A DNA stretch of 64,000 nucleotides from Mycteria americana (taxonomy: Eukaryota > Chordata > Aves > Ciconiiformes > Ciconiidae): assembly GCF_035582795.1 (NCBI RefSeq), contig NC_134367.1:110470062-110534061 (forward strand). The letters are read 5' to 3'. The position numbers and the translations under genes are program-made. The notes beneath the pieces are model-generated. The model searched no databases, had not been told where the DNA came from, and saw nothing but the letters and a program-made list of their open reading frames with translations. Below, one piece after another: positions 47,401-59,088 of the stretch; positions within the stretch are counted from its first letter, which is position 1; every line of letters starts with the position of its first letter.

Positions 47401-50400
47401 TTTTCGTGCAGCAGCCCAACCAGACGAGCCAGCTGGCACGTGCCCACCAGCGGCAGGGGAGGAACTGGATCCAGCCCCTCTCCTTGTGGGTCTCTCCAGG
47501 GGCAGACAAATCCAAGGAGCCTGCGGTGCCGAGCAGCCCTCGACTCCTGCCTCGCGAGCCGGGCCAGCACCACTTGCCACGAGCTGGGCAATGGCTCCAG
47601 CATCACTTCTTCAATGTTCTCCTGGTTTAAGCTACCGAAACATAGAGGGTGTCCCAAAACCTTCTCCTCTCTTGCTCCTGGGAGGGAGAGAGGAGAAGGC
47701 AGGCCTGGAGCAAGAAAGGAATCAGAAAAGTTTTGTTTGCTGCAAAACCAGGTTGTTTTGCGTATTTCCTTTAAATGGCTGGTTCTGCTCTGCCAGGGGT
47801 TGGTGTCAAGGCCTGTTAGAAGCAGAAGCAGCATGAACTCAGCTCCTGACCTCCCTGTGGCCAGGACTGCAGGTTGTAGTCTGATCTAACCGGACCCCGC
47901 GTGCTGGGAGGGGACCCCCTGCCACCCTCACAGCAGAGGAGAGGTTTCCCCGCCATGACCCTGAGGCCGATCCGCTGGCTCTGACGTTTTGTGCCCATCA
48001 CAAAACACCGAGGAAAGCCCCTGGGAAGTGGGAACCTTCGCTTAAATAGCCATAAAAAGGGCACTTCTCAAGTGGAATGAGTCCAGAGCTGAGCTTCAGA
48101 GAGCTCTTTGAACAGCACCGGGGTAGGGAGCGCAAACCTGTGGACCGACCAGCGTGAACAGAGTCTCCGCTCGAGTCATTTCAGTGGATAATCTGGAAGG
48201 AAATCTAACTGCGGCAGTGGGGAGGGGGACGACGAGGCAGCTCCTTGCCAGGGAGAGGAGATGAGGAGAGGAAGCACCAGGCTGCCAAGCGATGCCCTGA
48301 TTGCACGAGGCAGCGCTGCGCTACAAGCCATTTTGCAAGCTTCCCCGGCAAGCTGGGCAGCTTCCCAGCCTGCCAGCGGGAATCTTACCGACAGCAAGGG
48401 ATTACTCTATCCTTAAAGAACTCGGGGTCTTGCACAGCTGCCAGAACAAGAAACAGGAGGAGCCGTTTGCATGTCTTGAAACCCAGCACATCAAGCGAGC
48501 AACTTGAGCATGGAAAGAGAGGAGATATCACCCCGACTAGCTACAGGCAGGCATGGGCGGTGCCGGCACTGGTGGGCAGCCTGTCAGGTAAGAACATAAA
48601 GAGGTTCCCCACAGGGCAGCTCGTGGGCCCCGCTGTGAACCGCTCCATGGAGGACATTCTCTCTCTCTTCACTTTCTCTAAAGATGTCTAAGCAAACAAG
48701 TCTCTTCATGTAGACCTTTTCCTTCAGCCTCCGAAGCAAGACGACGTGCTCCCAACCAGCTGTACCCAGCACTGGCAGGAGCCAAGACCTTCCCCAGCAC
48801 CTCTATCCCATTATCCCTGACGTCTCCCTTCCCTTTGGGTTCAGCGTTAACAAACATCCGTCCCTCTCCTTCCTCACTAGACACCCAGCAGCTCCACAGC
48901 AGGGCAAGCCTCGAAGGCAGGCCAAGAAATAACGCCGGGGTAGGGGGCAACGCTGGGTGGTGACCTTACTGGCAGGTTACGGCTTTTTTGCAAAAAGCGG
49001 TGCCCAGCGTTGCCTCCCGCTCCTCCTGCGGCATCTTCTGCTCTCGCACCCTGCAGCGGCTTATCCTCCTCTGCTGGGGGTTGTCCTGTGGACACAGAAG
49101 CAAGGCTAAGGCCTGAGCCCCATTAGCTCTTCCCTTTGGTAAGGCTGAAGGAGCTTCTCTGCTCCCTGCGGACAAGGGTGAAGGGGCTCTCGCCTCCTCT
49201 TCTCCCTCTGACAAAGAAGATGGAGAGAGAAATTTAGGGAAGAGGGTGCTGACCACCAAAACCGTTCCACTCACAGCAGCAGCCCCTGTGCACCTGCCTC
49301 TCTCATGCAGCCCGGTGCAAAGTGTCTGAGAAGGAGCGAACACCTTGCCTTCGGAGAGCAGCAATGCCTATCTGAGAAAACGCAGGCAGAGTTTTGCTCG
49401 GACTCCTCCTGCCAGTCTCCTGCACACCCCACCGCCAGAGAAAACAGTCACCCCACGTGAAGAACTCCAGAAAAAGGGATGACAAACCACACAGAGGCCA
49501 GACTGGAATAAAACAAAGACATCTGCTTAAAAATTCAGGGCCTATCACTGCTCCTGCTAAATACACCGGTCCTCTGGAGAGGACCAGCAAGGACAGAGGT
49601 GAGCTCTCTCTGCCTCTCGTGTGTCTCGGCACAAACCCTCTCCAGGATGAGGGAGAGTCACCCAAGCATGTTATAAGCACAGACCATGCTCCCCGCTCCC
49701 GGGAATAATTTCTGGTCCAGATAGCTCGTGGTGTGATTCAAAGTCCTCAGGAAATAAGACTCAACCTTTTACCTGTTGTATTGAACTGCAAAGGAGGCGT
49801 TTGGGGCAGCTGGAGGGTGAAAGCTTTGGCCTTCATTCCTATTATTTTCTGTAACAGCAGGTAAGACAGACAAATCAATTTGTTCATTGCATATTTAAGC
49901 CCCGAGGAAACAAAGAGGAAGCGGCAACCATCTCTTCAGAGAGACAAAGCTGTTCGATACAGAGCATAGCTCGTTTCGCCTTTTGGGGACTGATTTGAAT
50001 GCTCTGAGCATATGTAGACATTGCAAATATCATCTCCAGCTGCAGAAACTGCTACCAGGGTCTCGGTTTCTTGTGGTCTTTCGGACACATGGTACTTGCT
50101 GGAGATGTGGGTGTTTTGCTACAGCTGCCGTGGGGTGCAGCAGCCACGGCAAGGCTATTCCCTGTTAGGTAATGAGGAGCACAGCAGCTCCTGAGAAACA
50201 CAGCCCTTGCCCTTCCACACTGGATTAGCTTCGGACAACGCAGAGGTAAATCAAGGAGCCTCTGATCTGAAGTTACATTAAACTCTAAGAACGTGAACCA
50301 TGCCATAGATCATTTCTTCTGTCAGTAATTGCATGGGTGGTATCAAGATATAGCTAAAATGGAGGAGCTACCTATGTATCAATAGCTAACATGCTCTTTC

Positions 50401-50724
50401 GAACCACAGCTTATTCCTAAGCAGCGCTGGTTAAGCAGCAGAGCAAGGCTAAAATTGAGCCGTACCTCTTGCACACTCAAAGGCTTCCACATCCCCTTTA
50501 CACGAAGAGGCTAGAAGGGAGGGTACAGCCAGCCGCCCCTTTCCGACCTCCCACGGAGAGAAGGGAGACGCACCACCTCAACAGCCACAAACCGTGGGCC
50601 GAGCACCCGAACGGACACCAGTCTGCCCAAGACAGACAGCCATACGATTGAAGACAAGGTTTGTTCCTTATGGGCACATACAGAATACGTCACGCAGTGA
50701 AAAGAAAACGGCCAAATTAAACAC
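38477..50724. other. Intergenic DNA, no gene recognised
   Basis: A GC-rich stretch without recognisable genes, holding many overlapping chance frames up to 189 codons. An AT-rich conserved-looking block lies at 38870-39420. A CpG-denser patch sits at about 39540-39720. A short tandem pair of CTCTCCAGCCCTAC lies near 43555. No RNA gene or clear transposon was recognised. Confidence 0.55.
38870..39420. promoter_or_regulatory. Conserved-looking AT-rich block (candidate CNE/enhancer)
   Basis: About 550 bases of AT-rich, CpG-poor, non-repetitive sequence embedded in GC-rich surroundings. It contains an octamer-like ATGCTAAT, a CAATTAATCAA homeodomain-type cluster and ATTACATTACTGAGATTA-like words. 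The texture is that of vertebrate conserved non-coding elements. No alignment was possible, so this is a guess from composition and word content. Confidence 0.35.
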
Positions 50725-50741
50725 ATGCAATGCTTCAGGTC

Positions 50742-50747
50742 TTTATT
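50742..50747 (-). terminator. LCLAT1: Candidate distal LCLAT1 poly(A) signal
   Basis: AATAAA on the minus strand (TTTATT as read on +), the farthest good hexamer before the character of the sequence changes to GC-rich intergenic DNA. Confidence 0.5.
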
Positions 50748-53275
50748 GTTGCTGTAGAGTAACTGGTACATGGTTAAAACATTCTAATATAATCAGTGAA
50801 TTCTGAAAACTAAGGCTTTCTGTAGGTTTGTAGTATCCTGGTGTTTCCTTTCACACAGTGTACATATAAAATCAAGTTATAAAAACACCTATCTTTTTTA
50901 AACAACAGAGATTGATGCAACGCACAAAACTAGGGACTACATTTCATATGATCAAGACGACACCTTACAGACCAGCTTCAGGCCTTGCAGCTTTGAAGCC
51001 AAGAGAGAAATATCTTGGTCTGACGTCCTGCTACTCAGATGAGCTTGATGACAAACACAGACGGCAGGATTTCAACCTTCTGTTCTGAGCAAAGAGAAAG
51101 AAACCCCTGATGCTGATGAGGAAACATTTGATTGAGCAAACGAGAGCAGCATCCCTAAAGCACGTCGTTGATCTGAGATAACGTAAGCAAGACCTACCAA
51201 GACCTGTAGGTCCCGTAGACGGAGCAGTCGCCGCTGAACAGTGCGGCTGCTGGGACTACGAGAGAAGGCGAGCCGTGACAAACGTGCAAACGAGTGAGAC
51301 GAGCCTGGGTGCCAATATGCGTCCCACGAAAGAGAGGTGTGTGTGATTCCTGGAGTACTAGCACCTTTAACCTAACAGCATTGAAAACATTTCAAAGTGA
51401 GTTACCTGGCATGTCTTAATGTACTTTGAATAGGGAAAAAGGGTGAGTAAGAACAAAATAGTCTCCAAAAAATCTGTATATTAGAACCTTTTGAGTAAAA
51501 AGCTACATTTTGACCAAAGAGGAAAAAAAGCATTCACAGAAAGATCTTCCCCCTCTTCCTTAACCACTTTTTAAACAAAGAAGCTTCCGTATCCACAAAG
51601 CTTCTTATTAATTTTTTTTCCCTGTCTTGCATTTCTAATTGAGCTGGAAAATGATGCACATAATCTGAACATTTACGTCAATCACAAAGCCAATACCCAT
51701 CCTTGTGAGAGGAGGATTCTTCACTTACCACGTGCTGCCCTGCATGATGGAGTCAGGCACTGCAAATGTGGCATTTGCAGCTGACAAGACGATTATTCTT
51801 TTTCTTTGATCTGAATAAATGAGGAGGATGAATTACAGATTTGCAGGATGTTTACCACATTACAGTAAGTTACGTGTTTGGCTCCAGCTGGGAGAAAACC
51901 CCTTGTAAGGGTCAATGATGGATTGCATTTGATTTCATTTTCCGAGCCCAACTCTAATCACACACAGATGTAAATCTTTCGCTGCTCCATGACCAAGACT
52001 GATGTTTCCGATACATTTGATGACCCCACGAAGTTCTCTGAACGACTGAGAAAAGCGTAGCTGGTATTTATGTCACCAACATACATAACCTGTCCTCCGA
52101 AGTCATTCCTGAAGACTATGTTAAGGCTATTGGAGTAGGCTGGTCATGGTTACTCCTGGTGTGAAAGCACAGCCATGGCTCAGGACAGACTAGAAGAAGC
52201 CTTTTAGGTCTCCTCTGCATTAACCCTAAGTGAGGTTTTTAGGTTTTCCTTGCGGCGAGTTACCTGGATGTGCAGGGAACTGCACCAAAGCGGAGTATGA
52301 GGTGAAGGAAAAGCAGGCTACGTAGATTTAAGCTGTAACCACACCTTTGATATCACAGAATTAAGTTAAAAAAAGTCCTCATAGTGCAGAAAGGACCTCC
52401 TTCCACTCGTGACAATGAAACACCAGTTGTCAGTCGTCAGGTACTCAAATATAAATATGAAAAAATCATTAAGAAACATAACCCTAAATATAAACCTAGT
52501 TTTATTTATTTTTAAGAAAAAAGAGATTAAAAAAAATAGAGTAAAACAGATGGCTTCAAGTACTTTCTGCATAATAAACAATTAGCTATTATAAGCGTAG
52601 ATTAAAAAATACCTGTCACCTTGCAAGGGACAGTTGAATAGAGGCTGGTGATTCGTTTGAAAAATGGCCTTTGATACAAACACATGAGACAACATGTTTA
52701 GTGTTGTAATTTAGAAGAAAACAGATGTGTCTACCATGCCGACCCAATGCTTGAGACATTCAGCACAGTACAAGATACATTCTGCACTCCGTACTTTCAC
52801 ATTTCATGGCAATGCCACGCAGCATACGGAGCCAGGCCATCTCGGTTTAGCTCAAACAAGCCTTCATGCAATAAACGACAAATATTTAGTAAGTCAGGAA
52901 GGTTTTGCAGCAATACGGTTGATCAAGTGGTCTAACATTTTTGAGGTTGAAAAACAAATCTAATGTGAAGTGTCTCCTAAGTGCTGGCAATGTTTATGTC
53001 TTTTACTACGTGAGCATGAACATTACTTGTATTATATACGGAAAAGCAACGATGTCATCAGGCGATCAAAGAGAATACTGCAAAGGGAAAATGTAGCTCA
53101 ATTTCCCTGTGCTAAGTCTGAAACCCACCTCTTGTACCTATAAGGAGACAACCATTGCATCAGATGCATTTCAACAGGTCTGGCTGACACACATGGAACA
53201 AGCAGTCTTTCCGCTTATCTATATGGACACTTGAAATGCCTAAGGAAGCAATGTGAAAACCAAAATAAATGCTTC

Positions 53276-53292
53276 AAAAAAAAAAAAAAAAA
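53276..53292 (+). repeat. A17 run preceded by plus-strand AATAAA
   Basis: Seventeen A residues follow AAAATAAATGCTTC. The AATAAA lies about 10 bases before the run. The arrangement on the + strand mimics the 3' end of a retroposed transcript inserted antisense to the LCLAT1 UTR. No parent gene or target duplication was recognised. Confidence 0.6.
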
Positions 53293-53920
53293 GATATCTT
53301 GCCTACTCTGAAAACTAAATAAAATGTTCTCAAACAAATAATGTCTACAAGGAGACCTTTATGAAAAACATTTGCCAGCTACTCAGAGACAGACACTTAT
53401 TTTTGCCTCTACCAGAAAAAAACACCAACAAAACAACAAAAAACCAGCTCCCCTATCCCGCAGCTCCGTATACGACAGTAGGAACAAGTCTCCCGCAGCT
53501 AACAGGGCAACCGAAACAGGATGGAACTGAGAAATCAAAACTTAGCTGCATAGGTCTGTTAAATAAACAGTTAAGACTTAAATGGAGGCAGAGCCGGCAC
53601 TGTTGTCTGTACTACAACACAAGACTGCAAGGCTCAAAAATCCTTCTGAGTGTCCAAGCCAGAATGGTTGAATAGTGGTAGGTTCAGTAGTGTTTGGAAA
53701 AGCTTATGCGAAAATATTACATTAAAATAAGGTTGAAATAGAAAAAAGAAACAGAACAACTTCTCCTCCAACTTCCACCTACCATCAAAACGTCGTTAAA
53801 CTTACCAGCTTTCCAAATCCGGTGCTTACTTCATGACAATTTGATTATACAGAAATCATACATCTGTCTCTCTTAGCTGGACAGTTTGGGTTTCTACATG
53901 AAAGTTCAGTGCAGGTCACA

Positions 53921-53926
53921 TTTATT
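53921..53926 (-). terminator. LCLAT1: Candidate proximal LCLAT1 poly(A) signal
   Basis: AATAAA on the minus strand, about 290 bases after the stop codon. Use of this site would give a short UTR isoform. Confidence 0.35.
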
Positions 53927-54214
53927 AACGTCCTTACGATTGTTCAATAATCCAGCAATTTGTTTCTTAATTACAGCAGAATGCGGTTGCTAGCTGCTTA
54001 CAAGAGCAATGTTGAAATTACATTCAGAGATTAAAAAGTACCATTTTCACGTGTAGCAATAACTAACATTTTTCTTTCTCTTCACAGAATCAAGTGCAAA
54101 TGTCTAACAACGGCGATAGTAAAACACAATTCTCATGCAAAAATTCTTCCCTGTGCATAAAATTTGCAGGACATCTCAAACTGACCCATTTTCACATCTT
54201 CCTCTACCCCAGAA

Positions 54215-54723
54215 CTAATTGTTTTTTATTTTTGTGTTGTGAAATTTCTGTTGCTTTTTAAAATATCGATGACAAGCGAGTTCAGTTAGTTCCAGCCCAC
54301 CAAATATCTTTTGCTGCACAACAAAAAAGATGATCATGGCTGCAAAATACCATCGTGCAAAGCTGTACAGGTACAGCAGTGCCAGCATACCCAGTGGGAA
54401 CACCGTCCAATACAGGAGCGAGATGCACTTAACCACGAGGACCCTGAGCTCAGATTTACACGGTGGAATAGTGCTTGGCCCTGTTGCACTGAAGCGCTTT
54501 CCACCTTCGTAGAAGTGTCGGAGTCTCTCCTCTTTCTCTTCCCAACGCTTCCGGCACCAAAGCTGCAGCTCCTCCTTAGAAGCGGGCACCGTCTCTATGG
54601 GATATCTCTGGATGTGGAAGTGAATCTCCTTTGGGAAGTTTCCATTCAAAAGGTGCTTCTCCGTCTGAGGAATGTTTTGGGGGTACGCCACAGTTATGTC
54701 ATGGATAGCATCGAGATTGTCAC
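54215..54723 (-). CDS. LCLAT1: Lysocardiolipin acyltransferase 1, last coding exon
   Basis: After the splice acceptor the exon completes a glycine codon (phase 1) and encodes 168 residues beginning DNLDAIHDITVAYPQNIPQT. It matches the C-terminal part of vertebrate LCLAT1 (ALCAT1/AGPAT8) nearly colinearly: the EIHFHIQRYPIET block, the ELQLWCRKRWEEKEERL block, IPPCKSELRVLVVK, then a hydrophobic hairpin (about residues 94-137 of this exon) and GGLELTELAC. LCLAT1 is an ER acyltransferase that remodels cardiolipin and other phospholipids using acyl-CoA. The catalytic HX4D motif is encoded upstream, outside the window. The protein ends T-K-I-K-N-N, a K-x-K-x-x dilysine ER retrieval signal. There is no frameshift or stop. 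Convergent with the calpain gene. Confidence 0.95.
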
Positions 54724-54755
54724 CTAGCAGAAAGGTTTGGGGAAAAAAAGATCAA
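54724..54755 (-). promoter_or_regulatory. LCLAT1: Splice acceptor of the LCLAT1 last exon
   Basis: On the minus strand a T- and C-rich tract (CTTTTTTTCCCC) is followed by CTGCTAG immediately before the exon. It fixes the exon start at 54723. Confidence 0.85.
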
Positions 54756-57169
54756 CAGAGATCATGCAATGGTCAGAACAAGAATTTGCTTCAAGGCGTG
54801 ACTGAAAACTGTCCAAATTGTGGCAGAAATCCCAAAGATATGTTAGCTATGCAGAGCATGTTTTATCTGCTAGAATCTCTAAAGGCTGAGAGGTAAAACT
54901 TTTCCCGATCATTATCTGTTCTGAATCTGAGCAAAAAATTTGGGGAACAAAATTCTACACAGTACAAACTAATGTAGAATTACACCACAGTGACTGAGAG
55001 GATAAAGTCAAACTTAAAGGAGAGAAGATGCACATCTGGTCTTGGATAAAGAGCAGAGTATGCGAGACTAATCTCCAGTTATTCATACCTATGCTACAAG
55101 CTGAAATGGCTTTTAACTAATGAAATACAACTTAGTCTATGTTCCTGTGAACATTGAAAAAGAGTCAGTTTGATCTGGAGCAAGCAGCATACACAATCCT
55201 AATTTGCTGAAGATTGAGAAAACATGCATGAAACATATACCAGCTAAATATCAGGAGCTCATTAAATCTAGGGTAACTCACAAAGGATGAGGAGTATCTG
55301 CAGCTCAGCCAGCTTTGCAGAGCACTCCAGTTAACAAAATTTCTTTAAATCTGACCAGCCAGTACTGTAAGGAGGTGAGCTGCTGCTTGCTGCATTCCAG
55401 ATCTGGTGAAGACAAAGTACAGCATAAATGGTGGAGAAGCCCAGCTTTAAGTAAACCACATATAGTTAGCTATTTGGGTAAAGTGAGTATAGTTAAACAT
55501 TTAAAAAGCAATTGCAAATCAGAATTTCAAGGGAATACTGATGAAAAAACCCTCTACTCTTCATTATCACACCTGATCGAGCCAACACTCTTGAAAGGAT
55601 ATCGGCATTGCCAAAGTGGGGTTTGCTAGCGCACCTCTGTAATAAGTGTTTTTACATTTTGCACTTTCTAAATACCCTCTTTATCCCCCGGCCTCTGACC
55701 AGACATTCTTTTTCAATTTCATAAAGTAAATTCTGCTAGTGTAAAACTGACCTAAAAATAGGCGCATGGTGCACTGGATGTTGCATAACTGTTAAGTTCT
55801 GCCAGCAGTGATTTATCCCGCTGTTTTTATTTGGCTGGCTGGCTCAGGGCAAAATAGAATTGGAGACTAAAAGCTGTCTCCAGTTGCAGCAACTGAAGAC
55901 TTTTCTTCTCATAGATGATGTCACTTCTTGCAAAGATGATCAAACCCCACTCTTTAGCCCCACTCCCCCTTTTCATTTGTTCCCCTTCCCTGGCATTTTG
56001 GCTTTCCTTTACAGCTCCAAAAATGACAGGGACAGAATAGAAAGTTATTTTAAAAGGCCATGTTCAAAAAGATGTATCTACAGTTCAGCTCCAAATATCA
56101 CAAGAGGGGGAAAAACCCTATTCAGCCTTTCAGAGTATTTTGTAACTGTCCTGTCTTATAACGATCTCTCTCGGACAGTTTTGTGGCAGGTTACTTGGGT
56201 TTTTAAACAGCTATATATGGCTCCTAGGAGGTCTATCAGAGCAAAACGCAATACTCCAGCTTTTGTCTAGCTACGGGATCACATCCTATCTAAGCACAGC
56301 ATTACTGTATTCTGCATGGATAAAACCTTTCAGATCTCCTTCCAAGTGATGCCAAAATTGAACGTGTCTTAGAAACCCTGCTGGGAAACGCTGGCCAGCC
56401 TGCTGCACCTTAGCACAAAGCATTTTCATTTGGAAAACAGCTCACATTTTTCCTCCCCCTGCTCCAAGTATTTCTGACATCAGAAGGAATTACAGTCACC
56501 CCGCAGGACAGACATCCCCTAGTTCCTGGCCCAGTCAGGAGAAGGGCTGCTACATGTGCCTCTAAGAGATACGCATCTCTTAAAATCTGTCTTCCTCCTG
56601 ATCCTCCATAGCTCCCCAGCTCCTAGTGGCACATAACACCTACGCGCTTTACCCCAAGAGGGAGGCCAGAAAAGCTCAGCCTTGCCGAGATGAAAAAAAA
56701 GCCTTCTATGAAAAGAGTTTTTGGCTCCACGAGTTTCTCGCCCACCTTGCAGTCACTTGTGTCTTTGCAGCTGAACGGTCAGTCTGCCATTACATGCAAA
56801 CGTTCTTGAAAAACCAAAGCTTTACACATCAGGATCACTGGCATACAGACCACAGACAATAAATCATCAGATTCGCTTAAGACACAGATTTTCTGACTCG
56901 GTGCAAGTGGGACTGGCAGGACCAGGCAGGACTCCCTGCACCCACACAGCTGGTCTGATCTCTTCAGCATGCAGATGTATTTCTGCCCGTGAATTCCTGC
57001 TCAGAAACAGGGAAGCCTCTGCTCCTTACCTATGGATCTGTAGCATCCCCCTGGACCTTCCAGCAGGGCTTCACGCCAGACTGTAGGTGGTCTACACTAC
57101 ATTATGGCTTCTAAATTAGCTACCCAGAGCAAAGCCAGAGAGCTGCGTACAGGAGGGTGGACGTCACTC

Positions 57170-57288
57170 TTTCTGCATTACAAATGGGGAAACTGAGGCA
57201 AAGGATGATTACGTGAACTGCTCATTGTGTCCAGCTTGAACCAGTATCTCCTAATTCCCAGCTGCAAGGTTCACCTATTAAAGTATAT
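57170..57288 (+). mobile_element. MIR-like (CORE-SINE/L2-tail) fragment
   Basis: ATTACAAATGGGGAAACTG and GAGGCAAAGGATGATTACGT are followed by a CTTGAACCAGTATCTCCTAA and TTCCCAGCTGCAAGGTTCAC block. This is the order of the MIR consensus ('ttacagatggggaaactgaggc', 'ttgaaccaggtctcctgactcccag'). It is old and inactive, antisense to LCLAT1. Confidence 0.7.
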
Positions 57289-57471
57289 TTTACACAAGAA
57301 GAAATGAAACTTCAAAGGTAGATTTAGCATATCTGAACGCACAGAAACATCAGAAAGAGAGAAGAGCAGAATACCAGGTTTCAGATGCAAGAGGATTAGA
57401 GCCTTTCTCAACAGGCCCCTTGTTTGGGTCATACATATTTAAAAACTCCACACAAATGGCAGCCTGAAGCT

Positions 57472-57697
57472 TTAATTCCCTGGCAAGGCAAGCATGTGGA
57501 AAGGACCAGCTTCAATCAGTTTTCTACAGCTGTTGAAAGAAACATGCCCTGCTAGTGTTACGTGCGGTAAGGCTGCGGGATCCACACTGCACACTTGAAT
57601 AAAAAGGTTCTGCATATTCTCTGCTGATTTATCAATGGCATCTTTTAACATGGGCAGGGTGAATGCATCACCGCCAAACATGCTACAAGCGAATCTG
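57472..57697 (-). other. Unassigned exon-like open frame inside the LCLAT1 intron
   Basis: After a pyrimidine tract and TTTTTAG acceptor on the minus strand, one base plus 74 codons run to a TAA. The peptide looks protein-like: it contains CSMFGGDAFTLPMLKDAIDK, then NMQNLFIQVCSVDPAALPHV and ends CRKLIEAGPFHMLALPGN. Codons favour G at first position and several CpGs survive in an AT-rich area. The frame needs two bases from an upstream exon (phase 2), whereas the LCLAT1 intron is phase 1, so it is not simply an alternative LCLAT1 end. I do not recognise the family. It may be a terminal exon of an overlapping gene, a gene remnant or chance. No upstream exon was found. Confidence 0.35.
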
Positions 57698-59088
57698 CTA
57701 AAAAGAAGAAAAGTTACCGCAGCGGATGAAGGTAGACCATTTGTGAGCAGGGACAAAATTCCCTTGGGCTAGGTTTAATCAGGCAGTTTTGAACCCACAT
57801 CCTTGGCTAGAGCATCCTTACTGTCTCTGTCTCCCTCTGAAGTTAAGCTTGTTCTCTCTGCAGTCTGGAGACATCTTTCACATGTTTCAGATCAAAAGCA
57901 AAGTGCCAGTCAACCAGCAAAAGAAAGCGATCCAAAGTGAAGACACAGGGCAGTCACTGATTTTCAAGACCTTTTTTCCACTTGAATTTAAAAATGTGCT
58001 TAAAAAACCTGCTTCTGCACATTTTAAGAAGAAATTGCCCTAAGGGAAGCCACATCATTCTACTTCTCTAGTGGGTCAAAAATGAAGTAAGCAAGCATAT
58101 TTGTTCACCATTCAGAGAAGATGTCGGTGGACAAACTACTTTTTGCAATGCTTTTAGTGACATCTGAGGGATCTTCTTTATCCTGCATGTATCCACATCC
58201 CATTGGGGAAGGAATGAAAGACAGAAGAAATCAAATAATGTTCACAGTTTTGCATCTGAAATCTACTAATTAAGCTAAGAAACTGCCATTAAGGCTAAAA
58301 TGTCAGGTAGGTAGCCCAGCTCTTCAGGACAAAGAGACACCAGTTTCAGTAGCTTTACAGTCTCACGACTTTCTTCCTGCAGTAGTAGAACTATATATCC
58401 TTCATACCGATGAACAATATTCTGTCCTATGCTTTATAAAAGGACCTCAGAAAAGGACAGCTTACAACAGCGCTCAGGAGTGAATATAAAATTTATTTGT
58501 AATTATTGTTATGCAGCTAACATGGACATGACGATTAATCCATGTGGCAGTCTCCATTTCGGGATGACAAAATGATTCAAAAGCACTATTCTTTTGCTTT
58601 TTAAACTTTCTGTGCTCCAATCAGAGTTATTTATATTTCAGGCTCTGTTGCTACACAACATTACTTCAAGCAATCACAATGCACAGCTGGTTGCTTTGGG
58701 CATTGCACTTAGAGGTGGCAGAGGAAGAACTTACCAGGCTCATGACCAAAATAACAGCATTGGAGAAAGATGCCTTCTTTTAAAAAATATTTCCAAAGAA
58801 ATATTAGGACATTTTTTTTCTCTACACCAGCTGTTCCATCAGAATTTTTATTCTACATTAGAAGTTGCAGCATCTGGTAGCCCAGTAGAGGTGAGGTTGC
58901 TGCATCTCCCTGCCCCAGCTAGGAGCAAGTCTGAGCACGTATTCCCAATTGACACACACACATACATGTACAATGCATGGGCACAGACAGACGGACAGCC
59001 ACGGATCAACATGGACAGAAAACACAGCACTCAAGCAAACAAAATGGCCTCATAGTGTTCCCCTCTCTGGTTGATTAGGATAAAGGTC

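Larger units (their letters stand above)
50725..54214 (-). other. LCLAT1: LCLAT1 3' UTR (candidate extent, about 3.5 kb)
   Basis: This runs from the LCLAT1 stop codon to just past an AATAAA on the minus strand. The sequence is AT-rich, without recognised coding potential. Its distal end, with an AACAATAAAGACCTGAAGC context, looks like a typical vertebrate cleavage region. A nearer alternative hexamer at 53921-53926 would give a short 290-nt UTR. An A17 tract on the opposite strand interrupts it at 53276. Confidence 0.55.

Noticed and set aside
47137..47889. Overlapping 147-189 codon frames on both strands
   Set aside because: All six frames are fairly open because of GC content. None resembles a known family.
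54311..54727. 138-codon plus-strand frame over the LCLAT1 exon
   Set aside because: Antisense shadow of the LCLAT1 last exon.
57472..57697. Alternative last exon of LCLAT1
   Set aside because: The open frame needs phase 2, while the LCLAT1 intron is phase 1; in phase 1 the exon hits a stop early.
58594..59055. 153-codon plus-strand frame in the LCLAT1 intron
   Set aside because: No domain, composition like surrounding intron, and no splice signals.
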